This document shows positions 42,514 through 51,807 of a stretch of 64,000 nucleotides of DNA, in pieces. Source of the stretch: Erysipelotrichaceae bacterium (GTDB lineage Bacteria > Bacillota_I > Bacilli_A > Erysipelotrichales > Erysipelotrichaceae); assembly GCA_017405675.1 (NCBI GenBank), contig JAFRAB010000012.1:1-64000 (forward strand), read 5' to 3'. The position numbers were made by a program, and so were the translations under genes. The first letter of the stretch is position 1. Each line of letters begins with the position of its first letter. The notes beneath the pieces were generated by a model. That model was given only the letters and a program-made list of their open reading frames with translations, was not told the origin of the DNA and ran no database searches.

Positions 42514-43947
42514 CTATTTACAGGCACTTACCATATCTTTCAGCATCTGATATGAGCGCTCAAAACTGTCTAAGTTTAATTTTTCATTTGGAGTATGGAC
42601 ATCTGAACCCTTCGGACCGAAGGTAATGATATCCAGTTTTGGGTTGAGGGCCTTGAAGACACCGCATTCATTGCCGCCATGTCCGGCATGTTCGGATAAT
42701 TCATTGCCGTATTTTCTTACTGTTTCTCTGAGAAGCTCGCGCATCGGTGATACAGCTTCATAGTTCCAGCCTGAGAAAATGCCGGCTAACTCAAAGCGGA
42801 CATTCAGTTTTGAGGCCAATACGCACATTCTGTCCTTAAGATCCAGGGCTGCACTGTTGGCAGCGCTTCTGATCAGAGTATCCAGCATTACTTCCTTTTC
42901 ACTGGTCGTAGCCACACCCAGGTTCAGTGAAGTAACGGTAAGTCCTTCAATGACCATGGAGCGGTGCTGGAAGCCGTTAGGCATCAGATAGGCATAATCT
43001 ATGATATCCATGCCGTCTTTTATTATTTTCTCTGCTTTTTCAGTTCCCTCTACCTTTACAGTAACACCACCGTCAGAGAATTCAAGTTCTGTTTTAATAT
43101 TGTTTTCAGTTTCCGCAACCAGGCTATTTATTGTTTCCTCTGGTGTTTCGGAAACAAACGTTATGGAAGCCAGTCTTGGAATGGCATTGTCCTTTTCACC
43201 GCCGGTAAAGCATACAAGTTCAAAGTCCATGCCCTTGGCTACGGCTTCTTCTATTACTCTGGCCGCTATGACAATGGCATTGCCCTTTTCCAGATGGATC
43301 ATGCCACCGGAATGACCGCCGGTCAGGCCATCAATATTCAGATTATAGGTTGGTTTTTCATTATCAACCCATTCAATGTCCTTATGAATATATACGGTAC
43401 AGCCGCCGGCAGCACTTACACCCGTAGATGTTTCACCGCCGCCGTCCAGATTGATCATGCGGTCGGCCTTGACGTCTTCAGGCTTCAGTTCCATTGAACC
43501 TTTCAGTCCTACTTCTTCCATGGTCGTAAAGAAGCACTGTAATGGCGGATGAGGCAGTGTGTCATCATCCAGGATGGCCAGCATGTAAGCCACACCGTGT
43601 CCGTCATCACCGCCCAGAGTAGTTCCTCTGGCATGCAGCCAGCCTTCTTCGTCTACATACAGATCCAGCGGATCATTTTCAAAGTCATGAACGACACCGT
43701 CAGCCTTAGCCGGAACCATGTCAATGTGAGCCTGCAGGATCAGCGGTGCTGCTTCCTCATAACCCGGTGAAGCCGGTTTCTCAACAATGACATTCCAGAC
43801 ATGGTCCTGTTTCCAGTTCAGACCTCTGTCTTTGGCAAACTGAACGATGAAGTCGCTTATCTTTTTTTCATGATAGGAAGGATGCGGAATCTTGGCGATT
43901 TCATTAAACCAGAAATTCTGCGGTCTGCTTAAATCAAATTCAGTCAT
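42514..43947 (-). CDS. pepD: M20 family aminoacyl-histidine dipeptidase (PepD)
   Basis: The 477-residue di-zinc dipeptidase of the PepD (beta-Ala-His dipeptidase) group shows LQAHIDMVP, the bridging aspartate in GGDDGHG, the catalytic Glu pair in TMEEVGLKGS and the C-terminal HAGHGGNECGVF. It cleaves Xaa-His and a range of other dipeptides in the cytosol. CCGGAGGG forms the ribosome site. It sits 3 nt after the S9 gene in the same orientation. Confidence 0.93.
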   Translation of the reverse strand: MTEFDLSRPQNFWFNEIAKIPHPSYHEKKISDFIVQFAKDRGLNWKQDHVWNVIVEKPASPGYEEAAPLILQAHIDMVPAKADGVVHDFENDPLDLYVDEEGWLHARGTTLGGDDGHGVAYMLAILDDDTLPHPPLQCFFTTMEEVGLKGSMELKPEDVKADRMINLDGGGETSTGVSAAGGCTVYIHKDIEWVDNEKPTYNLNIDGLTGGHSGGMIHLEKGNAIVIAARVIEEAVAKGMDFELVCFTGGEKDNAIPRLASITFVSETPEETINSLVAETENNIKTELEFSDGGVTVKVEGTEKAEKIIKDGMDIIDYAYLMPNGFQHRSMVIEGLTVTSLNLGVATTSEKEVMLDTLIRSAANSAALDLKDRMCVLASKLNVRFELAGIFSGWNYEAVSPMRELLRETVRKYGNELSEHAGHGGNECGVFKALNPKLDIITFGPKGSDVHTPNEKLNLDSFERSYQMLKDMVSACK

Positions 43948-43950
43948 ATT

Positions 43951-45897
43951 TTATCCCTCCGGATTTAAATGTTTGTCCATCCAGCCGATGATCTCCTGCA
44001 GTCTTCTTACTCTGTGAGCAGGCTTGCCGCCACGGGAGAGTTCATGGTTTTCACCTTTGAACAGTACCATTCTGGTTTCAACACCGCGGCAAGTCAGGGC
44101 TGTATAAAGCTGTAAGGCTTCAGGTACCGGACAGCGGTAGTCTTCAGTTGAATGTATGAACAGAGTCGGTGTAACGGCATTGTTGACGAATTTCAGAGGA
44201 GACATGCTCCACAATTCATCAGCGCAGTTGTACAGATCACCGAACTGCTGTTCGATTGGGAAGTCAATGCCATAGTCGCTGACGCCGACTTCCGTGATCC
44301 AGTTGGAAATGGATCTCTGGGTAGCAGCGGCTTTGAATCTGTCGGTCTGGCCGATGATCCAGTTAGTCATGTAGCCGCCATAGCTGCCGCCGGTAACACC
44401 CAGTCTGTCCTTATCGATGGCCGGATATTTTTCCAGAACCAGATCAACGAACATCATGATGTCCTGATAGTCGATGCCGCCGAACTGATGGCGCAGATCT
44501 GCGAACAGATTGCCCTTGCCGTCTGAACCTCTCGGGTTGCAGAACATTACGAAGTAACCCTTGGAAGCCCAGTGCTGCATTTCGTGATAATAGATCTCAC
44601 CGTATGCTGTCTTAGGTCCACCATGGATATCCAGGATAGCCGGATATTTCTTTTTCTTATCATAATTAATTGGCTTTAAGACCCAGCCGTCAATATCGAT
44701 GGCTTTCTTAACGGTAACCTTTTCAGGTTTAGCCACATAGTAATCTTCAAATATGGCCTTATTGAATTCAGTTAAGACCTTAACCTTATTATTCTTTACT
44801 TCACAGATCTCCTGCAGGTTCTGACCCATCATGCCGATGATGAAGAATTTGTCACCAACTACTACGAAGTCATCAACGCAGCCGTCAATATCTATAACTC
44901 TCTTCAGCTGATCGTTTTCGATCTTCAGCAGTACGGATTTATCCTTATCGCAGGTAATGAAGTAGTTGACGCCGTTTACCTTGTCATAGTTCTTGTTGCG
45001 GCCGTAACGGCTGTCAGAACCTACTGAATTATACATGGAGAACTCGGTATCGATCCTTAATTCCATCTTGCCCTTCTTCAACTCGTAGAACTTGCCGGCT
45101 TCCATTTCGCCCCAGTCCTTACCGAAGGTTCCCTTGACATACAGCTTGCCGTTTTCCTCAAACACTCTATGCAGTTGCATGGTCTCATCAAACAGAGTTT
45201 TGACCTCATCTTTCTTCTTATCATACTGATAGATCTTATCCCATTTGGTCTTAACGGTCCTGAAATCATTGGCACAGAATACCAGCTTGCCGTTAATTAC
45301 TTCAAAGCTGCCGACATCGAAGGTATCAGGGACGATCTTCTTAAAGGCCTGGGTCTTCTTGTCAACAAGATACAGTGACGTACGGTTGCCGTTGATAACA
45401 CCCGCACCGTTGAAGACAAACGGGTATTCATCAAAGATGATGTAATCCTCATTATCCTTTACCCACTGATCCCGGGCTTTCTGTCCCTCTTCATCAAGAG
45501 AGAAGTAGTTCGGGCATCTCATGTTAGTGGTAGTTGAAACGATATAGCTTTCATCGTCCAGATCAATGATCCTTTCAACCGGTAAGCCGATCTCAAAAGC
45601 GGTTTCCGGTTTTTTGTTAGTGATCTTCTTGAAGATGGAAACGTTTTTCTTTTTCTCATCATGTTCAATCAGGAAATCTCCATCCTTCAGTACTACGCAG
45701 TTAACTCTCTTCTGCCAGCCAGTAACCTCTCTGGTCTTGCGACTGCGGACATTCATGGCCATTAACTGCTGCAGATAGCCGTTATTCTCCTTATCAACCT
45801 TGGTAACCACAAAAAAGATTTCATTCCCCTTGCCTGAAAGCTTCAGGGCAGAAAGGAATTTGAAATCCTCAAATTTGTTTAATTCTATCGGTTTCAT
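43951..45897 (-). CDS. S9 family serine peptidase (acylaminoacyl/prolyl oligopeptidase type)
   Basis: This 648-residue protein has a beta-propeller-like N-terminal part (about 1-380) and an alpha/beta hydrolase domain. The catalytic triad is visible: Ser in GGSYGGYM, Asp in HSTEDYRCP, His in GENHELSRGG. There is no signal peptide. It opens larger peptides for the dipeptidases encoded downstream. An AAGGAGG ribosome site precedes the ATG; the gene follows oppA after a terminator, so its own promoter or read-through is needed. Confidence 0.92.
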   Translation of the reverse strand: MKPIELNKFEDFKFLSALKLSGKGNEIFFVVTKVDKENNGYLQQLMAMNVRSRKTREVTGWQKRVNCVVLKDGDFLIEHDEKKKNVSIFKKITNKKPETAFEIGLPVERIIDLDDESYIVSTTTNMRCPNYFSLDEEGQKARDQWVKDNEDYIIFDEYPFVFNGAGVINGNRTSLYLVDKKTQAFKKIVPDTFDVGSFEVINGKLVFCANDFRTVKTKWDKIYQYDKKKDEVKTLFDETMQLHRVFEENGKLYVKGTFGKDWGEMEAGKFYELKKGKMELRIDTEFSMYNSVGSDSRYGRNKNYDKVNGVNYFITCDKDKSVLLKIENDQLKRVIDIDGCVDDFVVVGDKFFIIGMMGQNLQEICEVKNNKVKVLTEFNKAIFEDYYVAKPEKVTVKKAIDIDGWVLKPINYDKKKKYPAILDIHGGPKTAYGEIYYHEMQHWASKGYFVMFCNPRGSDGKGNLFADLRHQFGGIDYQDIMMFVDLVLEKYPAIDKDRLGVTGGSYGGYMTNWIIGQTDRFKAAATQRSISNWITEVGVSDYGIDFPIEQQFGDLYNCADELWSMSPLKFVNNAVTPTLFIHSTEDYRCPVPEALQLYTALTCRGVETRMVLFKGENHELSRGGKPAHRVRRLQEIIGWMDKHLNPEG

Positions 45898-45966
45898 TCC
45901 AAGTCCTCCTTATTGTTCTTATCTCAGAACTGATCCGTATCCGTTCTCAGATAAACCAATAAGAAT

Positions 45967-45999
45967 AACAGGAGAGAACCTGTTAAGCCCTCTCCTGTT
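45967..45999 (-). terminator. Terminator after oppA
   Basis: AACAGGAGAG (45967-45976) pairs with CTCTCCTGTT (45990-45999) around a 13-nt loop and is followed on the minus strand by ATTCTTATT. It may be partial, allowing lower expression of the peptidase genes. Confidence 0.65.
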
Positions 46000-46021
46000 A
46001 ACTGATAATCTTTAACTCGAT

Positions 46022-47665
46022 TTATTCAGGGCACTTTACATACCAGAAGATATGGTTAGCCTGTGGGTTAGTGATAACGCCTGTTGTACCAGGTTTTTCT
46101 AATGATGCATCACCGTAGCCGAATAATGGGCAGTTGAAGCACCGAGTTTCAATTGCATACTGTTCTGCTTCATGTAACTTTTCGAAACGTGGCTGGCCTT
46201 CTAATTCCATAGATTCGAATAAGATCTTGTCATATGTTTCATCACCGAAGAATGTTCTTCCTTCTGGGTCATTGTAGATAGCCATCAGTTCCATGTAGTT
46301 CCATGGGTCCATGTAGTCAGCTGAGAATGCGTTTCTTGCCATATCATAACGTCCATAGCTTCTGTCATCGAAGAATGTACGTAATTCAGCAGTCTTTAAT
46401 GTAACATCGATGTAGATATCCTTTAACTGTTCCTTGATAACTGCAGAAACTGTATCATGCATAGCATTCTGGTTGTAGTAGTAAGTCAGTTGCAGTCTGT
46501 TATTCTCATTGAAGCCTGCGCTTTCCATTAATCTCTTAGCTTCTTCCTTATCTGTGTAGACCAGCTTGTGTTCCTTATCAGCATTTGTACGGAAGTCTGA
46601 GCCATCCCAGTCAGGTAATCCTACTGGAACGAAACCATACAGTTCATAGAAAATATCGCCAGCATCCAGAGCTGTAACGAATGCGCTTCTGTCAATACCT
46701 AACTGGATAGCACGACGAACGTCTCTGTTCTTTAATGCGTCTGGACCAGTAACGCAGTTCAGGTTCATGTAGTAGTTAATGTTACCATTAATTCTTACAG
46801 CGTCCTTTAATGCAGGGTTATTAACAACATCTGTACCTGCAGAAGTATCGTAGTCAATTTCACCAGTCTGGAATGCCATCTGGCTGGCTTCCATTGAAGG
46901 CATGATCTTGGCGATCATAGTTTCAACGACAACCTTGTCAGCATGAGCCCAGTTAGGGTTCTTTTCCAGAATGTATTCACTTGCAGAGTCAATCTTGGTT
47001 GGAACAAATGCACCAGTTGTTGGGAAACCAGGAGTGTTAGACCATTCTGAATCCTTTTCAGGAGCGATTTCAGGACGTAATGCTGCGAATACCTGTGTAG
47101 GCAGTAATGATACGAAGAATGGGCACTTAGCATTTAATGTGATTTCGAGTGTGAAATCATCAACTGCTCTGACACCTACATCGTCCATATCAGCGACAGC
47201 TTCGCCAACGTGCTTTTCAGCATTCAGGATGTAGTTAGTGATCATTGTCAGGTAGCCTACTTCATCAAAGCCGTAGCCAATGCAACGCTTGATACCGTAT
47301 ACATACTGATCAGCAGTAATAGGAACACCGTCACTCCACTTTGCGTTTGGATCAAGTTTGAAGGTGTATACCAGACCTGCATCATCGACAGACCAGTCAA
47401 TGCAGTCACCATTATCTACAGCACCAGTTTCTGTTAAGTAGAATAATGGATACCAGATTTCATTGTGGATTTCAGCAGTTACGGAGTCACCGCACTTGGC
47501 AGGGTCCATGTATGTTGGCTCGCCACCTACAGCGTAAGTGAAAGTTGTTTTATACTTGGTTTCGCCTTCTCCGCCGCCACCGCCTTCTCCGCCGCCTGAG
47601 CAAGCAGCCAGTGAGATTACCATCAGAAGAGACAGTAATAAGGTAATGATTTTTTTGAAAGACAT
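46022..47665 (-). CDS. oppA: Oligopeptide ABC transporter substrate-binding lipoprotein
   Basis: The start at 47665 is chosen from the AAAGGGGAG ribosome site and the following lipoprotein signal (lipobox LAAC, Cys near residue 21). After the Cys comes a glycine-rich linker (GGGEGGGGGEG). The mature protein is of the SBP_bac_5 family (YGIKRCI, RAIQLGIDR motifs; 547 residues in all). It captures peptides outside the membrane for OppBCDF. It is the last gene of the transporter operon, 20 nt after oppF. Its codon choice looks slightly different (more GTA and TTA), as is common for highly expressed genes. Confidence 0.93.
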   Translation of the reverse strand: MSFKKIITLLLSLLMVISLAACSGGGEGGGGGEGETKYKTTFTYAVGGEPTYMDPAKCGDSVTAEIHNEIWYPLFYLTETGAVDNGDCIDWSVDDAGLVYTFKLDPNAKWSDGVPITADQYVYGIKRCIGYGFDEVGYLTMITNYILNAEKHVGEAVADMDDVGVRAVDDFTLEITLNAKCPFFVSLLPTQVFAALRPEIAPEKDSEWSNTPGFPTTGAFVPTKIDSASEYILEKNPNWAHADKVVVETMIAKIMPSMEASQMAFQTGEIDYDTSAGTDVVNNPALKDAVRINGNINYYMNLNCVTGPDALKNRDVRRAIQLGIDRSAFVTALDAGDIFYELYGFVPVGLPDWDGSDFRTNADKEHKLVYTDKEEAKRLMESAGFNENNRLQLTYYYNQNAMHDTVSAVIKEQLKDIYIDVTLKTAELRTFFDDRSYGRYDMARNAFSADYMDPWNYMELMAIYNDPEGRTFFGDETYDKILFESMELEGQPRFEKLHEAEQYAIETRCFNCPLFGYGDASLEKPGTTGVITNPQANHIFWYVKCPE

Positions 47666-47685
47666 GTTTTTCTCCCCTTTCTTTC

Positions 47686-48666
47686 TTATTTTTCGTATAA
47701 GTGGCATGCCACTAAACGTGTGCCGACCTGAATAGGTTCAGGTCTTTCTCTATTGCAACGCTCTGTAGCCTTGGTGCATCTGGTACAGAACGGGCAACCC
47801 CGTGGAGGGTTGATCGGGCTTGGGACTTCGCCTTCAAGCACGATTCTCTGCTTAGCCTTCGCTACATCCGGATCCGGAATAGGAATGGCTGACAGCAGTG
47901 CTGTGGTATATGGATGCAACGGACGGTGATATACGTCATTTGCCGGTCCGCATTCAACCATATGACCTAAATACATAACTCCGATACGGTCTGAAATGTG
48001 TTTTACCATTGACAGGTCGTGAGCTATGAACAGATATGACAGACCCATCTTTTCCTGGATCTCCTTCAGCAGGTTAACTACCTGAGCCTGAATGGAAACG
48101 TCCAGAGCTGATATTGGTTCGTCACAGACGATGAATTTAGGATTGACAGCCAGTGCTCTGGCAACGCCGACACGCTGTCTTTGTCCGCCGGAGAATTCTG
48201 CCGGATATCTGCGGATGTGGTCAGGTTTCAGACCGACTATCTTCAGAAGTTCGACAACTCTTTCTTCTCTTTCGGCATCTGTTTTGTAAATATTATGGAT
48301 GATCATCGGCTCCTTGATGATTTCGCCGACAGTCATACGTGGGTTCAGAGATGCATATGGATCCTGGAAGATCATCTGCATGTCCTTACGGAAGGAAATC
48401 AGTTCCTTGCCTCTGATCTTGGCAATGTCTCTGCCTTCAAATTCGATCGATCCGCTTTCAGGTTCATACAGCTTGACGATGGTTCTGCCCAAGGTAGTCT
48501 TGCCGCAGCCTGATTCACCAACCAGACCGAATGTTTCATTTTCATAGACATCGAAGGATACATCATCAACAGCCTTTACGATCTGTTTCTTACTGAAGAT
48601 GCCCTTGGTGACATCGAAATATGTCTTAAGATTCTTTACACTGAGAATTACTTTCTGTTCACTCAT
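47686..48666 (-). CDS. oppF: Oligopeptide ABC transporter ATP-binding protein OppF
   Basis: This 326-residue ABC ATPase has Walker A GESGCGKTT, signature FSGGQRQRVGVARAL and Walker B FIVCDEPISALD. The C-terminal oligopeptide-type cysteine cluster is in PPRGCPFCTRCTKATERC, with four cysteines that can hold an Fe-S cluster. The start overlaps the oppD stop (ATGA). With OppD it drives the peptide importer. Confidence 0.95.
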   Translation of the reverse strand: MSEQKVILSVKNLKTYFDVTKGIFSKKQIVKAVDDVSFDVYENETFGLVGESGCGKTTLGRTIVKLYEPESGSIEFEGRDIAKIRGKELISFRKDMQMIFQDPYASLNPRMTVGEIIKEPMIIHNIYKTDAEREERVVELLKIVGLKPDHIRRYPAEFSGGQRQRVGVARALAVNPKFIVCDEPISALDVSIQAQVVNLLKEIQEKMGLSYLFIAHDLSMVKHISDRIGVMYLGHMVECGPANDVYHRPLHPYTTALLSAIPIPDPDVAKAKQRIVLEGEVPSPINPPRGCPFCTRCTKATERCNRERPEPIQVGTRLVACHLYEK

Positions 48667-49664
48667 TCTCTCACCGCCCTCTTATCTAACAGCCAGCAGG
48701 AGCACTGATGTCCTTCGCTGACTTCGGTTACATCCGGTGCGAAATCCTTGCATATGCGCATTGCCTTTTCGCATCTGTCCACAAACGGACAGCCCTTAGG
48801 AGGATTAAGCAGATCCGGAGGTGAACCGGCGATTGGTGTCAGTGTCTTCTCGTTATCGTCTTCAGGATTGGCGATGCATCTTAACAGACCTTCTGTATAT
48901 GGATGCTTTGGATTGTAGAAGATATCCTTATCGGTACCGATTTCTACGATCTTGCCGCCGTACATGATGGCGATACGGTCACACAGCTTGGCAACAACGC
49001 CCAGGTCATGAGTAATCATGATAACAGCTGAATTACTCTCTTTCTTTAAATCGTCGATTATTTCCAGTACCTGAGCCTGAATGGTAACGTCCAGAGCTGT
49101 CGTCGGTTCGTCAGCGATGATCAGCTTAGGGTTGTTAGCCAGGGCTATCGCAATTACGATTCTCTGACGCATGCCGCCGGAGAATTCAAATGGATACTGG
49201 TTAATTCTTTTTTCAGGTGAAGGTATGCCAACCTTTTTCAGCAGTTCCAGTGCTTTCTCCTTAGCCTGTTCTCTTGTCAGGTTGGTATGATTGAGCATTG
49301 GTTCAACCAGCTGAGTTTCAATTTTCAGTACCGGATTCAGGAAGGTCATTGGGTCCTGGAAGATCATGGCCATTGAATTGCCGCGGAACTGACGCATGAA
49401 GTTGTCATAATCCTTCTTATGGGTAAAGTTGCTTGGTGAAATATCCGTACCGTCGAAGAAGAACTGACCTTCTTCAACAACACCGTTTTCTGCCAGCAGA
49501 CCGATGATGGAATACATCATCTGGCTCTTGCCGGAACCGGATTCACCAACGATGCCGAGTGCTTCGCCCTGTTCCAGTTTGAAGGACACATTACGTACAG
49601 CCTGAACTGTACCGGCATCAGTTTTAAATATCGTTCTGAGGTTATTAACTTCCAATAGTGCCAT
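48663..49664 (-). CDS. oppD: Oligopeptide ABC transporter ATP-binding protein OppD
   Basis: This 333-residue ABC ATPase has Walker A GESGSGKSQ, signature FSGGMRQRIVIAIAL and Walker B LIIADEPTTALD. The C-terminal PPKGCPFVDRCEKAMRIC motif is typical of Opp/Dpp ATPases. GATAGGAGGA is the ribosome site. It lies 11 nt after oppC and overlaps oppF by 4 nt. Confidence 0.95.
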   Translation of the reverse strand: MALLEVNNLRTIFKTDAGTVQAVRNVSFKLEQGEALGIVGESGSGKSQMMYSIIGLLAENGVVEEGQFFFDGTDISPSNFTHKKDYDNFMRQFRGNSMAMIFQDPMTFLNPVLKIETQLVEPMLNHTNLTREQAKEKALELLKKVGIPSPEKRINQYPFEFSGGMRQRIVIAIALANNPKLIIADEPTTALDVTIQAQVLEIIDDLKKESNSAVIMITHDLGVVAKLCDRIAIMYGGKIVEIGTDKDIFYNPKHPYTEGLLRCIANPEDDNEKTLTPIAGSPPDLLNPPKGCPFVDRCEKAMRICKDFAPDVTEVSEGHQCSCWLLDKRAVRE

Positions 49665-49675
49665 AACTCATCCTC

Positions 49676-50620
49676 CTATCTTGTTCTGGCCTGGAAGGCT
49701 TCGCCAATACCGTCACCGACAAAGTTGAGTGCCAGGATGGTTAAGCTGATTGCCATAACCGGCCAGATGATCTGAATAGGCTGATTGAATACCAGCGCAC
49801 GGCAGTCGTTAGCCAGCTTACCCCAGCTTGGGATAGCCGGATTCAGACCGATACCGATAAAGCTTAATGAAGCTTCGGTAAATATAGCTCCCGGAACCAT
49901 CATTGTCAGTGAAACGATGATTGGTCCCAAGGCATTGATAATTAAGTGTCTTAACAGGATACGGGAATTGCTGGCACCCAGAACCTTGGCTGCCAGGGAG
50001 AATTCCATTTCCTTAAGTGACATGATCTGTGTTCTTACCTGTCTGGCCATGCCTATCCAGCTGGTAAGGCAGATAGCCAGCATCATGCTTCCGATACTGT
50101 CACCGAAAACAAGAAGGATCAGAACGACATAGATCAGTGACGGAACAGCATAGATGATGTCGATGATTCTCATCATTACCATATCGACCTTGCCGCCGAC
50201 ATAACCGGAGATGCCTCCGTATAATACACCGATAACCAGGTTGATCGCTGCGGTTGAGAAACCGATTGACAGTGATACACGGGCACCGTACATGATTCTG
50301 ACGAAGATGTCACGGCCCAGCTTGTCTGTTCCAAACGGATGAACCAGACTTGGCAGAGCGTTACGGTTAGCCATGTCCTGAGTATCGAACTGGAATGGTG
50401 CTACCATTGGTACAACGATAGCCAGAATGATGATGACTACCAGGAAGATCAATCCCATCAGAGCCAGTTTGTTTCTTCTGAAACGGTCCCAGGCGTCTTT
50501 GGCGAAAGTCTTCAGTGTGATGGCTATGAACTCCGCGTTCTTCTCATCTTCAGGCAGTTTTTCAAAAAGATCGTCAGTAATATTCATCTGTTCATTAATT
50601 TTTAAATTTGCTTCACTCAT
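49676..50620 (-). CDS. oppC: Oligopeptide ABC transporter permease OppC
   Basis: This 314-residue membrane permease has an N-terminal cytosolic extension (about 45 residues), six membrane segments and the EAA-loop LAAKVLGASNSRILLRHLI near residue 205. HPFGTDKLGRDIFVRIMYGARVSLSIG is a hallmark of OppC/DppC. It pairs with OppB in the membrane channel. Confidence 0.95.
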   Translation of the reverse strand: MSEANLKINEQMNITDDLFEKLPEDEKNAEFIAITLKTFAKDAWDRFRRNKLALMGLIFLVVIIILAIVVPMVAPFQFDTQDMANRNALPSLVHPFGTDKLGRDIFVRIMYGARVSLSIGFSTAAINLVIGVLYGGISGYVGGKVDMVMMRIIDIIYAVPSLIYVVLILLVFGDSIGSMMLAICLTSWIGMARQVRTQIMSLKEMEFSLAAKVLGASNSRILLRHLIINALGPIIVSLTMMVPGAIFTEASLSFIGIGLNPAIPSWGKLANDCRALVFNQPIQIIWPVMAISLTILALNFVGDGIGEAFQARTR

Positions 50621-50629
50621 ATTACTGTC

Positions 50630-51553
50630 CTACTTTCCTAACTTAATACGTGGGTCAACAATAGCGGCAACGATATCTGAAATAAGATTCATGATAATTA
50701 CCAGCGTACCGAACAGAATTGTCAGCCCCATTACCAGCGTGTAGTCACGGTTGGTAATGCTGTTGGTGAACTCAGCGCCGATTCCCGGAACTGAGAACAG
50801 TGTTTCAATAACCAGTGATCCGGTGATCATGCCTGCAAACAGCGGACCGGCATATGTGATTACCGGAAGAAGTGCGTTTTTCAAACCGTGAACAATAATC
50901 GTTCTGGCTTCCTTGTTTCCCTTACTGCGTGAAAGAGTAATATAGTCTTCATGCATTACATCTCTGATTGAACTTCTCGTAAGACGTGTTACGGAAGCAA
51001 TAGGGCCTAATGACAGAGCGGCAACCGGAAGGATGTAATACTGCGGTCCATTCAGACCTACAATAGGCAGCCAGCCCAGTTTCACCGCAAACAGATACAT
51101 TATCATGATTGCGAACAGGAAGTTCGGCAGTGTTACACCAAAGGTTGTAATGATCGTGATGACACTGTTTACCCATCGATGTTTGGCCAGGGCAGCGACA
51201 ATGCCGAGCATCAGGCCTAAGACCATCGAAGTACAGAAGGCAATGGCTCCAAGTTTCGCCGTTACCGGGAAACGAAGGCTTATGATATCTGATACCTGTT
51301 TTCCCTTCTTGGAAATGGATTCACCGAAATCGCCTTTAGCTGCGTTTTTCAGGAAGATCATGTACTGTTCTCCCAGAGGTTTATCAAGATGGAACTTTTC
51401 TCTTAACGCCTCATATGTTTCCGGTGCCATAACCTTGTTATCCTGTTCGAATGGGTCACCCGGCATGGCTCTTACACCAAAAAAGGTAATCGTGGACAGG
51501 ATGAGAAGTGTCAATGCACCGATAACCAATCTCTTACAAATATACTTCAGCAT
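50630..51553 (-). CDS. oppB: Oligopeptide ABC transporter permease OppB
   Basis: This 307-residue permease has six membrane segments, an N-terminal MLKYICKRL start typical of OppB/DppB, AMPGDPF near residue 30 and the EAA-loop TLSRSKGNKEARTIIVHGLKNALLPVI. It is the first gene of oppBCDFA. An AAAGGGG ribosome site and a 250-bp regulatory region lie upstream. Confidence 0.95.
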   Translation of the reverse strand: MLKYICKRLVIGALTLLILSTITFFGVRAMPGDPFEQDNKVMAPETYEALREKFHLDKPLGEQYMIFLKNAAKGDFGESISKKGKQVSDIISLRFPVTAKLGAIAFCTSMVLGLMLGIVAALAKHRWVNSVITIITTFGVTLPNFLFAIMIMYLFAVKLGWLPIVGLNGPQYYILPVAALSLGPIASVTRLTRSSIRDVMHEDYITLSRSKGNKEARTIIVHGLKNALLPVITYAGPLFAGMITGSLVIETLFSVPGIGAEFTNSITNRDYTLVMGLTILFGTLVIIMNLISDIVAAIVDPRIKLGK

Positions 51554-51606
51554 TTTAATACCCCTTTCTTTTACGCAGTTAATGGATATTCAACAATATA
51601 TCTAGT

Positions 51607-51635
51607 ATTCTACACGCCTGATTTTCAAAAAACAA
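51607..51635 (-). promoter_or_regulatory. Promoter of the opp operon
   Basis: Minus-strand TTGTTT (51630-51635) and TAGAAT (51607-51612) are spaced by 17 bp, about 55 bp upstream of the oppB start. Confidence 0.5.
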
Positions 51636-51671
51636 GCATTTTTTCATCAATTTTTCACAAAAATGACACAT

Positions 51672-51701
51672 TTTTCATGTATTTTATGAAAATATTTTCA
51701 T
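51672..51701. promoter_or_regulatory. Nested palindromes upstream of opp
   Basis: ATGAAAATATTTTCAT (51686-51701) is a perfect 16-bp palindrome. It shares an arm with TTTTCAT-N7-ATGAAAA (51672-51692). It lies about 40-65 bp upstream of the opp -35 and could bind a dimeric regulator. It does not match the CodY consensus. Confidence 0.45.
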
Positions 51702-51714
51702 AAAGCGCTTACAT
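51700..51714. promoter_or_regulatory. cre-like site between opp and the isomerase-like gene
   Basis: Read on the minus strand, ATGTAAGCGCTTTAT matches the catabolite-responsive element WTGNAANCGNWWNCA except at the final CA. CcpA control of opp or of the divergent gene is inferred. Confidence 0.45.
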
Positions 51715-51762
51715 TTAATATTATTGATGTTTTATTTATATTTTTATAAAAATATAGGACTC

Positions 51763-51782
51763 CTGAAATGGTATAATTTCAG
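51763..51782 (+). promoter_or_regulatory. Extended -10 promoter inside an inverted repeat
   Basis: TGGTATAAT (51769-51777) is an extended -10 for the gene at 51808. It is enclosed by CTGAAAT (51763-51769) and ATTTCAG (51776-51782), a perfect 7-bp inverted repeat that could be a repressor operator covering the -10. Confidence 0.5.
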
Positions 51783-51807
51783 TGTAAGGAAAAGAGGAAA
51801 AACTATA

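Noticed and set aside
42964..43497. 177-codon open frame antisense to pepD
   Set aside because: It lies fully inside a well-supported M20 peptidase gene on the other strand.
51672..51701. CodY box upstream of opp
   Set aside because: The palindrome has GAAAATATTTTC rather than the AATTTTCWGAAAATT order of a CodY site.
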